Source: Ignavibacteria bacterium RIFCSPLOWO2_12_FULL_56_21 (GTDB lineage Bacteria; Bacteroidota; Ignavibacteria; UBA10030). Taken from it: a stretch of 32,988 bases of DNA. The stretch covers positions 1-32,988 of the forward strand of contig MHAK01000095.1 in the NCBI GenBank assembly GCA_001802945.1, written 5' to 3'. This document shows positions 7,740-17,600 of this stretch, in pieces. Numbering within the stretch: position 1 is the stretch's first letter; every line of letters starts with the position of its first letter. The position numbers and the translations under genes were made by a program. The notes under the pieces are model-generated. The model had not been told where the DNA came from, searched no databases, and saw only the letters and a program-made list of their open reading frames with translations.

Positions 7740-9776
7740 ATGAACACTGAAAGAGAGAGGACTTCATCGGCAGACGATGATCAGAACTTCACGATGGCGG
7801 CACGGTTGCGAAGGACTCTTTTGGGGGCGCCCCGAAGTATCAGCGACCCATCGCTGTTCCATCGGATATCGTTGATAGCATTTCTTGCATGGGTGGGTCT
7901 CGGCGCCGATGGTTTGTCTTCATCCGCGTACGGTCCGGAAGAATCATTCCGCGCTCTCGGCGATCAAACGTACCTCGCGATCGCACTTGCCGTGGCGACG
8001 GCATTTACTATTTTCATCATCTCGTACGCGTATTCGCGGATCGTCGAGCATTTTCCCTATGGCGGAGGCGGTTACGTGGTAGCCAGCAAACTCCTCGGTC
8101 CACGGTTTGGAGTGGTCTCCGGTTCTGCGCTTCTTGTCGACTATGTTCTGACTATCTCCGTTTCGATTGCCAGCAGTGCAGATCAGGTCTTCAGCGTCCT
8201 GCCGCCGGAATACCGGAGCTGGAAGCTCACGGTTGTTGCCGGGTCGATCCTCTTGCTGATGCTCCTCAATCTCCGGGGAGTGCGGGAGTCGGTCACGGTA
8301 CTCATGCCAATCTTCCTCGTCTTTGTTGCCACTCACTTGATCCTCCTTGTGGGCGGCATAGGATCGCATCTCGCCGATGCGGGCCGCATGGTGGGCGACG
8401 TTCGAGATGGATTCACTCGGGGAACTGAGACCATCGGATGGGCGGGGATGTTCGCGCTTTTCATCCGTGCTTACTCCATGGGTGCGGGCACGTATACAGG
8501 CATTGAGGCAGTTTCCAACGGTGTACAGATCATGCGTGAACCGAAAGTTGAGACCGCCAAAAGGACAATGGCATATATGGCGGTTTCGCTCGCCGTAACG
8601 GCGGGCGGGATAATGATTCTCTACCTCTTGTTCCGAGTACAGCCGACAGAAGGGAAGACATTGAATGCGGTTCTTCTCGAGGAATTTGCCGGCGGCTGGA
8701 GACCTGCAGGAATCCCCGCAGGATATTGGTTCGTTGTCATCGCGCTGGCGTCAGAGGCAGCATTGCTCTTCGTGGCAGCACAGGCCGGATTCATTGACGG
8801 GCCGAGGATCATGTCCAGCATGGCGACTGATTCGTGGTTACCTCACCGATTCAGTTCCCTCTCCGATCGTCTCACCATGCAAAACGGTGTGCTCCTCATC
8901 TCCATAAGTGCCATTCTCACGCTTTTGCTGACCAACGGACAAACCAGCATGCTAGTGTTGATGTACTCCATCAATGTCTTCCTAACATTCTCGTTATCCG
9001 AGATGGGAATGGTCTTGTACTGGATCCGCGGCAGGCGCAAGTATCGGGATTGGATTCGGCACATCATCATCCATATCGTCGGGCTTGTGCTGTGCCTCTC
9101 CATACTTGCCATCAATCTGTATGAGAAGTTCGGCGAAGGAGGATGGATCACGATCGTTATCACTGCGGTGCTCATAGCAGTGTGCGTCGTGATTCGGAAA
9201 CACTACCGAACCGTGGAACGGCATTTGACCAGACTAGATTCAGTGGTGAGCGAACTGCCGCTGGAAACGGCCGCATCCCATGTCATTCCCGACCGCAAGG
9301 CGCAAACCGCCGTTGTGCTGGTAAAAGAATACGGTGGTCTGGGTATCCATTCATTCCTGTCCGTCCAGAGACTCCTGCCGAATCAGTTTAGGAATTTTCT
9401 TTTCGTGACTGTACAGGTCTTGGATGCGGGGAATCTCAAGGGTGCGGAAGAACTTGACAAAGCGATCGGCCAGACGCGGGAACACCTGCAGAAATATGTT
9501 GACCTCGCCCGCGGATTGGGTTTTGCAGCGGATTGCCGCATGAGCGTAGGGACTGAAGTGTTGGATGAAGCAGAGAAGCTGTGTCGGGAGATCTCGAAGG
9601 AATACCCGCGGTCAATCTTTTTCGCCGGCAAGCTCGTGTTTCAAAAGGGAAAATGGTATCAGAGGTTTCTCCACAACGAAACGGCATATGAGTTTCAACG
9701 ACGTCTTCAGTTTGCCGGTCTCAATGCCATGGTTTTACCCGTAAGAGTGTTTGATGCCGCAGTCATCCCAGTGTGA
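7740..9776 (+). CDS. APC-superfamily transporter, KimA-like potassium permease
   Basis: The 678-residue protein has about 12 hydrophobic segments up to residue ~500, then a ~170-residue cytoplasmic tail starting near DRKAQTAVVLVK. The first helix carries GADGLSSSAYG with D57 and Y64. This parallels the SSDALSSVAYG region of Bacillus KimA (formerly YdaO), where the corresponding Asp and Tyr belong to the potassium site. YAYSRIVEHFPYGGGGY and SMGAGTYTGIEAVSNG are further APC/KimA-type blocks. KimA is about 600 residues, so the tail is somewhat long. The start is uncertain: ATG at 7740 is used here, ATG 7683 is possible, and neither has a strong ribosome site. The divergent KdpDE-like pair supports potassium over amino acids as substrate. 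Confidence 0.8.
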   Translation: MNTERERTSSADDDQNFTMAARLRRTLLGAPRSISDPSLFHRISLIAFLAWVGLGADGLSSSAYGPEESFRALGDQTYLAIALAVATAFTIFIISYAYSRIVEHFPYGGGGYVVASKLLGPRFGVVSGSALLVDYVLTISVSIASSADQVFSVLPPEYRSWKLTVVAGSILLLMLLNLRGVRESVTVLMPIFLVFVATHLILLVGGIGSHLADAGRMVGDVRDGFTRGTETIGWAGMFALFIRAYSMGAGTYTGIEAVSNGVQIMREPKVETAKRTMAYMAVSLAVTAGGIMILYLLFRVQPTEGKTLNAVLLEEFAGGWRPAGIPAGYWFVVIALASEAALLFVAAQAGFIDGPRIMSSMATDSWLPHRFSSLSDRLTMQNGVLLISISAILTLLLTNGQTSMLVLMYSINVFLTFSLSEMGMVLYWIRGRRKYRDWIRHIIIHIVGLVLCLSILAINLYEKFGEGGWITIVITAVLIAVCVVIRKHYRTVERHLTRLDSVVSELPLETAASHVIPDRKAQTAVVLVKEYGGLGIHSFLSVQRLLPNQFRNFLFVTVQVLDAGNLKGAEELDKAIGQTREHLQKYVDLARGLGFAADCRMSVGTEVLDEAEKLCREISKEYPRSIFFAGKLVFQKGKWYQRFLHNETAYEFQRRLQFAGLNAMVLPVRVFDAAVIPV

Positions 9777-9825
9777 ATAGAAATGCCCGTCACTGCCGGA
9801 AATTCTCTTTTTCAAACGCACGCTG

Positions 9826-12060
9826 TCAACTTCGGAAGAGATACTGCATCTTCACAAAGAATTGCCGTTCCGTGGTCGCGAATCCGTGTTGAGGTCCGTA
9901 GTCGAGGTAATTGTTCGTCAGCCCTGCGTAGAACGTGGTCAAAGCGTTGAGCTTGTAGTTGAAGAGGGGATACACATTAAACGTTTTCGTGAAGGAATTG
10001 TACTGGAATATGCTTCGCAGGAATATTTCCGGCGTGAATTGATAGATCCCCACCATCCGCCCAACATAGCCGTCATAAAAGAGAGTTCCACGCGACGCAC
10101 TCGAGAGTCGTGCGCGGTCATACGAAAGGTCGATCTTCAGTCGCGACGTCGGCTTGAGCGTCATCGACACTCCCAGATTGTGGCCCGTTCCGACTTCCGG
10201 GACGGAGGTCCGGTATATAAACTCCCCGAATTGTCCATAGATGTTGAACGAGAGCGCATCGAGGACCCTGGAATTGAGTTCTGCAATCGTGCGGTTAACG
10301 CCCCGGAACTGCACCCCGCGGAAAAGCTCTTCATTGACAAGGAGATACGACAGATACAGATATGTCTGGCCCTTCATCGTCAGATTGAGTTGCGGCTGCA
10401 CTCCCTTGTCTTTCGCTGTTCCCGAATGATTGATCTGATAGTTTCCCGACATCGACAACGTGACCCGTTCGAAGAATGATTCTTTTGGAAAGAGGGTGTA
10501 GCGGGGCGAAAAGTAGAACTGGTGATAATTTGTGGACGAGAATTGCCCGTTATACGTTTGATAGGTGGGTGAAAAATCATTGTAGACCGCATCGAATCCG
10601 TAGTCGCGTCCGGACTGATACACGACGACATGGATGCCGGAACCGATGAACTGTTCACCGTCAAGCCGGGCGGTCCGTCCGCTTGTTCCGAGCATACGAG
10701 ATGACGTCACCAAGGTCGTATCGCTCAGTTCCTTCGTGTGATTCAGGAAGCCTTCACCGTTGAAGTACCAATTGTTCCAGAAACGATAGTTCCAGTCAAA
10801 TCCCGCGACATAGTTGTGCCCTCCCGTGAGGTTCCTCGTCAGCAGCATGCCTCCTACGTACGCCTCATCCGCGAAATTGTAGCGGATCCTTCCGATGTTG
10901 GCGAAAGAGCGCAGGGAAGTCGCTACGGTGTTGCTTTCTTCCTCCCCCGGGATGATAAAAGCCGTATTGCGGTCCATGGCACCCAAGTACATGTAGGACC
11001 ATCCTCCGGACTTGCCGACGATACGACCGGCGAACAAAGGATTGTTGATCGATCGCGAATAATACATCGGTGTCTGGAGGAGCTCCGAGGATTCCAGGAA
11101 GAACGGACGGCGTTCCGGATACGAGAGTGCAAACGTGGTGTTGACGGCGATCTGGTCCGCGTCCGATTCCACCTGACTGAAGTCGGGGTTCACCACCAGG
11201 TCGGCGGAAAAATCGGAACTGGGGGAGTAGCGAAAACCCGAGCCCACACGTCCAAGTATATCTCCGTTCGAGAATGATGAGGCGGGATCGACCACGTTTG
11301 ATCGCACACCAACCTGTTGGCCGATGACATAGGGGAGAAGTTCGATCGACCCTCCGGGACGAATGTCACGTAACCCGGTGAGTTTCCCGCTCTGCGTCAG
11401 GAAACTTGGAATATTCCGGTCAATGGGCACCCAGCTGAATTGAAACCTGCTGGAACGCGGATACGTTCGGGAAAAGTTGACGCCCCATTCCTGAACATCC
11501 TTGTCCGGAAACCGCAGACTCTTGAACGGGATCGCTATTTCTGCAGTCCATCCATCAGACGTGATCGCCCCCGCCGATTCCCACAACATGTCGAAACTTT
11601 CATCTTCCCCGCTGCTCGTCATCATAAGATCGCCCTGTATTCCGTGCGGATTCACCACCAACTCGTAGGCACGCTGATAATCACCATACGTGTCGATGAT
11701 CACGACAAAAAAATCATCTGCGTAGATCCTGTCGCGATCGGAGAAATTTGCACGGATCTCTTGGGGACGCGGGTCGTAGCATCGGACCCCAAAATAGAGA
11801 TACTCGTCGTTGTACAGCGACATGACCTGTGTCCGGACCGGAGCCGGCGTATTTTCGCCGGGTTGAAATTCGTACGAAAGCTCCACCGTTCGGGCCGTCG
11901 CCCAGACCGGGTCGTCCAAAAGACCGGTCAGTCGAATCGGTCGGTCGATCCGAATTGTTGTGAATGTAGGCGTCGTTTTTTCAGTTGGGGCGGGGCTTTG
12001 AGCTGCTAATGGGAGGGCGAGCGAGGACAGGAGGAAGCAGGCTGCAACAAGGGTTCTCAT
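9826..12060 (-). CDS. Carbohydrate-binding (CBM9-like) / DUF5916 outer-membrane protein
   Basis: The 744-residue protein starts with a signal peptide (MRTLVAACFLLSSLALPLAAQ). A CBM9-like domain follows (about 30-215), with GLLDDPVWATA, YLYFGVRCYDP and WTAEIAIPFKSLRFP. The remainder is a long C-terminal region typical of DUF5916 proteins, rich in alternating aromatic strands and ending MQYLFRS, consistent with an outer-membrane beta-barrel. The start at 12060 is chosen because AGGA lies nine bases upstream and the signal peptide begins there; an in-frame extension to 12162 has no such support. The role is unknown; surface ligand binding or glycan handling is plausible. It converges with the transporter gene, with 49 bases between stops and no obvious terminator. 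Confidence 0.85.
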   Translation of the reverse strand: MRTLVAACFLLSSLALPLAAQSPAPTEKTTPTFTTIRIDRPIRLTGLLDDPVWATARTVELSYEFQPGENTPAPVRTQVMSLYNDEYLYFGVRCYDPRPQEIRANFSDRDRIYADDFFVVIIDTYGDYQRAYELVVNPHGIQGDLMMTSSGEDESFDMLWESAGAITSDGWTAEIAIPFKSLRFPDKDVQEWGVNFSRTYPRSSRFQFSWVPIDRNIPSFLTQSGKLTGLRDIRPGGSIELLPYVIGQQVGVRSNVVDPASSFSNGDILGRVGSGFRYSPSSDFSADLVVNPDFSQVESDADQIAVNTTFALSYPERRPFFLESSELLQTPMYYSRSINNPLFAGRIVGKSGGWSYMYLGAMDRNTAFIIPGEEESNTVATSLRSFANIGRIRYNFADEAYVGGMLLTRNLTGGHNYVAGFDWNYRFWNNWYFNGEGFLNHTKELSDTTLVTSSRMLGTSGRTARLDGEQFIGSGIHVVVYQSGRDYGFDAVYNDFSPTYQTYNGQFSSTNYHQFYFSPRYTLFPKESFFERVTLSMSGNYQINHSGTAKDKGVQPQLNLTMKGQTYLYLSYLLVNEELFRGVQFRGVNRTIAELNSRVLDALSFNIYGQFGEFIYRTSVPEVGTGHNLGVSMTLKPTSRLKIDLSYDRARLSSASRGTLFYDGYVGRMVGIYQFTPEIFLRSIFQYNSFTKTFNVYPLFNYKLNALTTFYAGLTNNYLDYGPQHGFATTERQFFVKMQYLFRS

Positions 12061-12216
12061 GCCGGTCGTTCCTGAGTGATGAATGAGGGGGAAGGGTGTG
12101 CATACGGGCATCACGAGGCACAAGTTTCGCGAAATTGAGAATTTTTCATCGTCAGCCAACAAGATGCTTGACCCTAGCAGTTATTCATGACTATGCGACA
12201 AGTCACATTCTCATAT

Positions 12217-12245
12217 TTGACAAAGCCATCTTAACGCACTACTTT
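12217..12245 (+). promoter_or_regulatory. Sigma-70-like promoter for the subtilase gene
   Basis: A perfect -35 TTGACA (12217-12222) is followed by a 17-base spacer and a -10 TACTTT (12240-12245), which keeps the key T, A and final T. It lies about 93 bases before the subtilase ATG. The rest of the 278-bp intergenic region holds no gene. Confidence 0.5.
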
Positions 12246-12338
12246 CTGACCGTTGTCGCTCTTCGCTGGAGTATTGCGCCGAGATCGAAAGTTACGAGCG
12301 TGTAGTTTTCCATCCCACAATCTACCGTCGGAGGCACC

Positions 12339-13778
12339 ATGGTATCCAGCAGCATCTTCTCTCGTTCCCGTCGGATCGCATCCATTCTCGCGATCGCGAC
12401 CCTTGTCGTTTGGTTCGGTTGCGAGCGTACGGCAGACGATCTTGGTACAACTCCCCCAAACTCCCCGACACAAATGGCGAATACGGAGGCAGAAATCTTC
12501 TTCGAGACTCCCCAGGCCCCTGAATACGTCGAGGGAGAAGTCCTCGTGAAATTTGTCGGCGGCACAAGTTCTGCCCGCCGAACGACGATCGCACGATCGG
12601 TCGGCGGCAAGGTCGCCGAACGGATCGTCACGCGCATCATGTTGAGTAGCGGCGACCAGGAAGGCGTGACACTTGTGCAGGTTGACCGGTCAGTGGAATC
12701 GGCGATCGCCACGCTGCGGGGCACAAAGGGTGTTGAGTACGCTGAGCCCAACTGGATCTACCAGCATAACGCCGTTTCCAACGACACGTATTACACGAAC
12801 GGTTCGCTGTGGGGCATGTACGGCGACGCAACGTCTCCTTCAAACCAATATGGCAGTCAGGCCGGCGAGGCATGGGCCGCCGGAAACGTCGGCAGCGCTG
12901 CTGTCTATGTCGGTATCATCGACGAAGGCGTCATGTACTCGCATGAAGACCTCGCGGCCAACATGTGGGTGAATCCGTTTGACCCGTCCGATGGCGTGGA
13001 TAATGATGGAAATGGATACAAGGACGACACACGCGGGTGGGACTTCGACGGCAATAACAACAGCACGTTCGACGGCACGCAGGATGATCACGGCACGCAT
13101 GTCGCCGGCACCATTGGCGGAGTCGGCGGGAACGGCAAGGGCGTTGCCGGCGTGAATTGGAGCGTCCAGATCATAACGGCGAAGTTCCTTGGACGGAGGG
13201 GTGGCACCACAGCGAATGCGATCAAAGCAGTCGACTATATCACCGACCTCAAAACCCGACACGGATTGAACATCGTCGCAACGAACAACTCCTGGGGCGG
13301 CGGTGGATTCTCGCAAGGCCTGCAGGATGCAATTGGGCGCGCGAATGCGGCCGGTATCCTCTTTGTTGCGGCTGCGGGGAATGGCGGAAGAGACGGTGTG
13401 GGGGACAACAATGATGCTGTGGCGAGTTATCCGTCGAATTACCCGAACGCCAATGTGATCGCGGTCGCTGCGATCACTTCGTCGGGGGCGAAATCCGGTT
13501 TCTCCAACTATGGCGCCACGACTGTCGATCTGGGAGCCCCGGGTTCCGCGATCTATTCGACGCTTCCTGGAAAGAACGGAGCGTCCACATACGGATCATA
13601 CAGCGGCACTTCGATGGCGACTCCGCATGTGACGGGTGCCGCAGCGTTGTATGCGGCATCGCATTCCGGCGCGTCGGCGGCGACGATCAAGGACGCCATC
13701 CTTTCGAGCACGGTGCCGACTTCCTCGCTTAGCGGCAAAACAGTGACAGGTGGACGGTTGGACGTGAGCGGTTTCTGA
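12339..13778 (+). CDS. Subtilisin-like S8 serine protease with I9-type propeptide
   Basis: The 479-residue secreted protease has a hydrophobic N-terminus ending at C28 (LVVWFGC), a non-ideal lipobox. An inhibitor-I9-like propeptide region follows (about 65-142; EGEVLVKFVGG to EYAEPNWIYQ). The S8 domain spans about 160-475. The catalytic triad is intact: D195 in IIDEGV, H251 in DDHGTHVAG and S425 in SGTSMATPHV; oxyanion N348 lies in AAAGNGG. The acidic DPSDGVDNDGNGYKDD loop resembles a calcium site. It stops soon after the catalytic domain and has no T9SS sorting domain, so it is probably lipid-anchored or released through another route. GGAGG at 12330-12334 precedes the ATG by four bases. Confidence 0.94.
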   Translation: MVSSSIFSRSRRIASILAIATLVVWFGCERTADDLGTTPPNSPTQMANTEAEIFFETPQAPEYVEGEVLVKFVGGTSSARRTTIARSVGGKVAERIVTRIMLSSGDQEGVTLVQVDRSVESAIATLRGTKGVEYAEPNWIYQHNAVSNDTYYTNGSLWGMYGDATSPSNQYGSQAGEAWAAGNVGSAAVYVGIIDEGVMYSHEDLAANMWVNPFDPSDGVDNDGNGYKDDTRGWDFDGNNNSTFDGTQDDHGTHVAGTIGGVGGNGKGVAGVNWSVQIITAKFLGRRGGTTANAIKAVDYITDLKTRHGLNIVATNNSWGGGGFSQGLQDAIGRANAAGILFVAAAGNGGRDGVGDNNDAVASYPSNYPNANVIAVAAITSSGAKSGFSNYGATTVDLGAPGSAIYSTLPGKNGASTYGSYSGTSMATPHVTGAAALYAASHSGASAATIKDAILSSTVPTSSLSGKTVTGGRLDVSGF

Positions 13779-13797
13779 GCTGATCTACGCTGACGAG

Positions 13798-13834
13798 AAA
13801 GCCCTCCGGGAATTTTCCCGGGGGGCTTTTTGTT
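13798..13834 (+). terminator. Intrinsic terminator after the subtilase gene
   Basis: A GC-rich stem of about 14 bp (AAAGCCCTCCGGGA with its near-complement TCCCGGGGGGCTTT, one G-T wobble) is followed by T-rich DNA. It begins 20 bases after the stop codon. Confidence 0.9.
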
Positions 13835-13868
13835 TTTGGGGCCATCCTTTCCAAATGACACATGAATG

Positions 13869-14174
13869 TCAAAAATGAGAATCGCATCGCAGGTCCGCAA
13901 TGATCTCCGTTGCTGGCTTATGTCCGTTCGTGCTTGGACGAAGCTTTGCGTAGTTCGTGTCGAGAGCTTCAACATCGTGAAAGTGGGGATCTTCGGGCCG
14001 GAAAGAGACAAAGTCAATCCAAGGATTTCGGCGGAGGATCTCTATGTGGTTTTCCAAACAGCGTACTCGAAGATCCAAGTCCGGATTGTGCGACTTCAAC
14101 GCCTTGAGGGCCGGGGTTGCAAGCCAGCAGTCGCCGATCCCGCCCCAGGTTTCAACCAGCAATACTCTCTTCAC
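13869..14174 (-). pseudogene. Truncated GT9 (heptosyltransferase-like) gene
   Basis: The translation begins VKRVLLVETWGGIGDCWLAT and continues with PALKALKSHNPDLDLRV and NPWIDFVSF. This is the N-terminal pattern of glycosyltransferase family 9 (ADP-heptose:LPS heptosyltransferase type), which transfers sugars during LPS assembly. Only about 101 residues remain of a usual ~330; the C-terminal nucleotide-sugar-binding half is missing. The stop lies 35 bases from the terminator of the convergent subtilase gene. The GTG at 14174 is preceded by AGGA seven bases upstream, so the start looks intact while the 3' part is lost. The frame also stays open upstream to 14264. Confidence 0.7.
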
Positions 14175-14604
14175 GTTCGGGTCCTGTCTAATCTTAGTCA
14201 CGTGCTGAAATCTAGTCAAAGTACACATCCGATGTGGGGGCACGTGACATGGAGGCATTATCAATAATGACTCTGGTTTTCATAACGATGGTTACGCATT
14301 GTCGTTGGTGTACCGCTCGATTGTTGACATTCTCGGCACACGCCGTTATACTGAGACACATGCTGATGAGGTTTGGAGAGGCATCTGTGTTCTCCAGATC
14401 TGAGCGCGCGGGAAGAGCTGGTTTCGCAACTTTCGCTCTTTGCTGTTCAACTTCCCTCACGCACCCACCTCTGCCCTGAAACCTTTCCAGTGGTCTGATA
14501 GAGCAGCGCAGGCCGATTTACCATTGGGCGCGCTATTCCGGCGGTCTTCGTTTTTCAATTCCAATATTCTAAGACCCACCATCTGGTTGACGAAGGTATC
14601 ATGT
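14175..14604. other. Intergenic region and long leader of the composite kinase gene
   Basis: The 430 bases between the GT9 fragment and the kinase gene contain one excellent plus-strand promoter (14324-14352). The predicted leader of about 245 bases holds an unsupported 39-codon frame from the ATG at 14360. No RNA family or repeat was recognised. Confidence 0.4.
14324..14352 (+). promoter_or_regulatory. Consensus sigma-70 promoter for the composite kinase gene
   Basis: TTGACA (14324-14329), a 17-base spacer and TATACT (14347-14352) give a near-perfect promoter. Transcription would begin near 14359, leaving about 245 bases of untranslated leader before the ATG at 14605. It is the strongest promoter match seen in the window. 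Confidence 0.75.
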
Positions 14605-17600
14605 ATGATTGGCCAAATCGTCTCCCACTACAGAATTCTTGAACACCTTGGCGGCGGCGGTATGGGTGTCGTTTATAAAGCAGAAGACACTCGGCTTAAG
14701 CGCACCGTTGCCCTCAAGTTTCTTCCACCCGAACTCACCCGTGACCGCGAGGCCAAAGAACGCCTCATCCACGAAGCACAAGCGGCTTCCGCGCTGCAGC
14801 ACAACAACATTTGTGCGATTCATGATATCGAAGAAACTGCCGATGGATGCTTGTTCATCGTCATGGATTACTACGAAGGAAGTACGCTGCGAGAGGAAAT
14901 TGCCAAAGGGCAATTGCCAATCGATACTTGCTTGAACTTTGCCCTCCAAATCGCCGAGGGTCTCCAAAAAGCCCATGAGATCGGCATCATCCACCGCGAC
15001 ATTAAGCCTGCGAATGTGATCGTCACAAAAGACGGCGTTGCGAAAATCGTGGATTTCGGCCTGGCAAAGCTCGCCGGCCAGGTCCATACGACAAGAGCCG
15101 GCTCAACGGTTGGGACTGCAGCGTATATTTCGCCGGAGCAGTCGCGCGGGGAAGAGGTTGACCACCGCACAGATATTTGGGCGCTGGGTGTCGTGCTGTA
15201 CGAGATGTTGACCTCAAAACTTCCTTTCTCGGCGGCGTATGAAGCCGCCATGCTGTATCTGATCCTTCATGAAAACCCACAGTCCATCAAAGAGCTGCGA
15301 CAGGAAGTGCCGGCCAAACTGGAAGCACTTGTGGAAAGATGCCTCAGGAAAGAACGAGATGAGCGCTTTCAAGAGGTCGGAGAGTTTCTTGCCGAAGCCA
15401 ATGCTCTGGTAAGAGCGTTGGAGCCGGGCGCACAAGGGACACATGTACAACCCGCTGAACAGAAAAGATTCGAGAGCGAACGCCGGCCCGTGACGATTCT
15501 GTTTGCCAGCATACTCCCGGCGAATGGAAATTCTATCGATGCTGATCCGGAATCTCTGACGGCCGGACTCGATGAATGTTCCGACGGTCTCACTTCCATA
15601 GTCCAGAAATACGGGGGAATGAAAGACCGCATTCTCGGTGACAGAATCATGGCTGTTTTTGGCGCTCCCGTTGCCCACGAGAACGATCCCGAGCGCGCTG
15701 TTCGGTGTGGACTCGAAATGATGTCCTATGTCAAGAGAATTAACTCCCTCGGTATTTCAGGAGTCACGACAGCACTTCAACTCAGGATTGGAATACACTC
15801 AGGAGTTGTTGTTGCGGGCTCCGTGGGTTCGGAAAAGGGAACGGAATATTCGGTTGTTGGCGATGCAATCAACGTCACCGCCGGCATCACCGATCTCGTG
15901 CCGGCGGGGGAGATCTATCTGAGTGCCGAAACGCTGAAGCGTGTTGCCGATATCGTTGAGATTGGACAAGCGCGCGCCATTTCCATCAAGGGGAAGGAGC
16001 AGGAGATCTCCGTGTATCCGCTGCAATCCTTGAGGTCGGGCCTGGAGCCGGGAAAGCGCGTAGCGGGGGGCGGCGCTTTTGTCGGACGAATGGACGAGCT
16101 GCGGATGTTTGAAGAGTCACTTGACCTCGTGCGGAGAAATGGTGAAGTGCGGATTCTGGTTCACGGAGAGGCGGGGGTTGGAAAGTCTCGGCTGAAGAGT
16201 GAGGTCATCAAACGGGCCGAAGGGCGAAAGATGTCAATTTGCGAGGGCAAATGTTCGAGTTTGGAGGTCAACACTCCATATTATCTCTGGAATACCTTGC
16301 TCAAGAGTCTGCTTCGCGTCGACCTCGAAATGCCCGAGTCAGAAGTCCGCACGCGACTTCATGAAATGGTCAAGATGCTCTCTCTCGAACCGGACGAGCC
16401 GTATTTGGCCGCGCTGCTGTCCCTCCATTATGAGGACATACTTTTGGAAGAGGACGAGAAGCGTAAGCGCAACATTTTCGAGGCCATGGGGCGGCTTCTC
16501 AAGAAATATGTTGGAGTCAAGCCCACAGTCGTCTTTCTGGAAGACCTTCACTGGATTGATCGATTCTCGCAAAGCCTTCTTGAGTTCATTCTGGGCGGGA
16601 ATGCCGTTGGTCCGGCGCTTATCGTTTGCCTCTACCGCCCCGGTTACGCCGGTGCGAGCCGGATCAGGGGGACGTCTCACGAGCTTGATCTCAGCCGCCT
16701 TTCGGGCGTAGAAGCGCGCGAATTGATGCGTCTGCGATGTGGCGTGGATTCTGTGCCAGAATCGCTCGCTCATCTCATAGAACAAAGGTCGGAAGGTAAT
16801 CCTTTCTTCATCGAAGAGATCATCAAGACATTGTTGGGAAAGAAGATCATCAAGGTCGGCAAGAACACGCTACACATCATGTCGGAGGACCTTGAATCGG
16901 GAGTTCCGGAGACTCTGCAGGGGGTCATTCTCGCACGGATCGACCAACTGGAAGAACGGATCCGGGAGGTACTGCTGGATGCGTCAGTGATCGGCAGAGA
17001 GTTTTCAAGGCCGGTGCTCGAGCAGATTGTTCAGAAGAAAACCGACGTGAGGGGGGAGCTGAAGAAATTGGAGTCGTTGGAGCTTGTCTTCGAGAAAGAA
17101 GAGGCGCGCGAACTTGAGTATCTGTTCAAGCACTATCTCATACAGGAAGTTGCCTACAATACGTTGCTGCAGAAGAAACGCAAACGACTGCATGGTCTGA
17201 TCGCTTCGGCAATAGAGAAGTTGTATGCAGATCGGTTGAAGGAGTTTTATGAGGTCTTAGCCTTCCATTACGAAAAGGCCGAGGAATGGGAAAAAGCAGC
17301 CGACTATTTGAGCCGTGCCGGCAGAAAGATGCGCGAGACTTTTACAAGGGAAGAATCAGAGGATTTTACCGAGCGGAAGGAAGCAGCCCTGCAGCATCTT
17401 TTCGCCTCAGAGACTGAGAAAGCCACCTGGTTCTATAAGTTGTTAAGTATCACGACCGTTGGATTAATGACCCTCATGTCGATCTTCCTTTTGTCCGGCG
17501 GCATCTATTTCTTTTTGTGGTCGATGGGGATACGATCAGAAACCGTGGATATCGTATTCTCGGGAGCGAAGAACGACTCCGTGGGACTCGGAATCATGTT

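Noticed and set aside
14440-14604. 55-residue N-terminal extension of the composite kinase
   Set aside because: No ribosome site or conserved sequence; kinase homologues begin close to the G-x(4)-YRIL segment and ATG 14605 has GAAGG.
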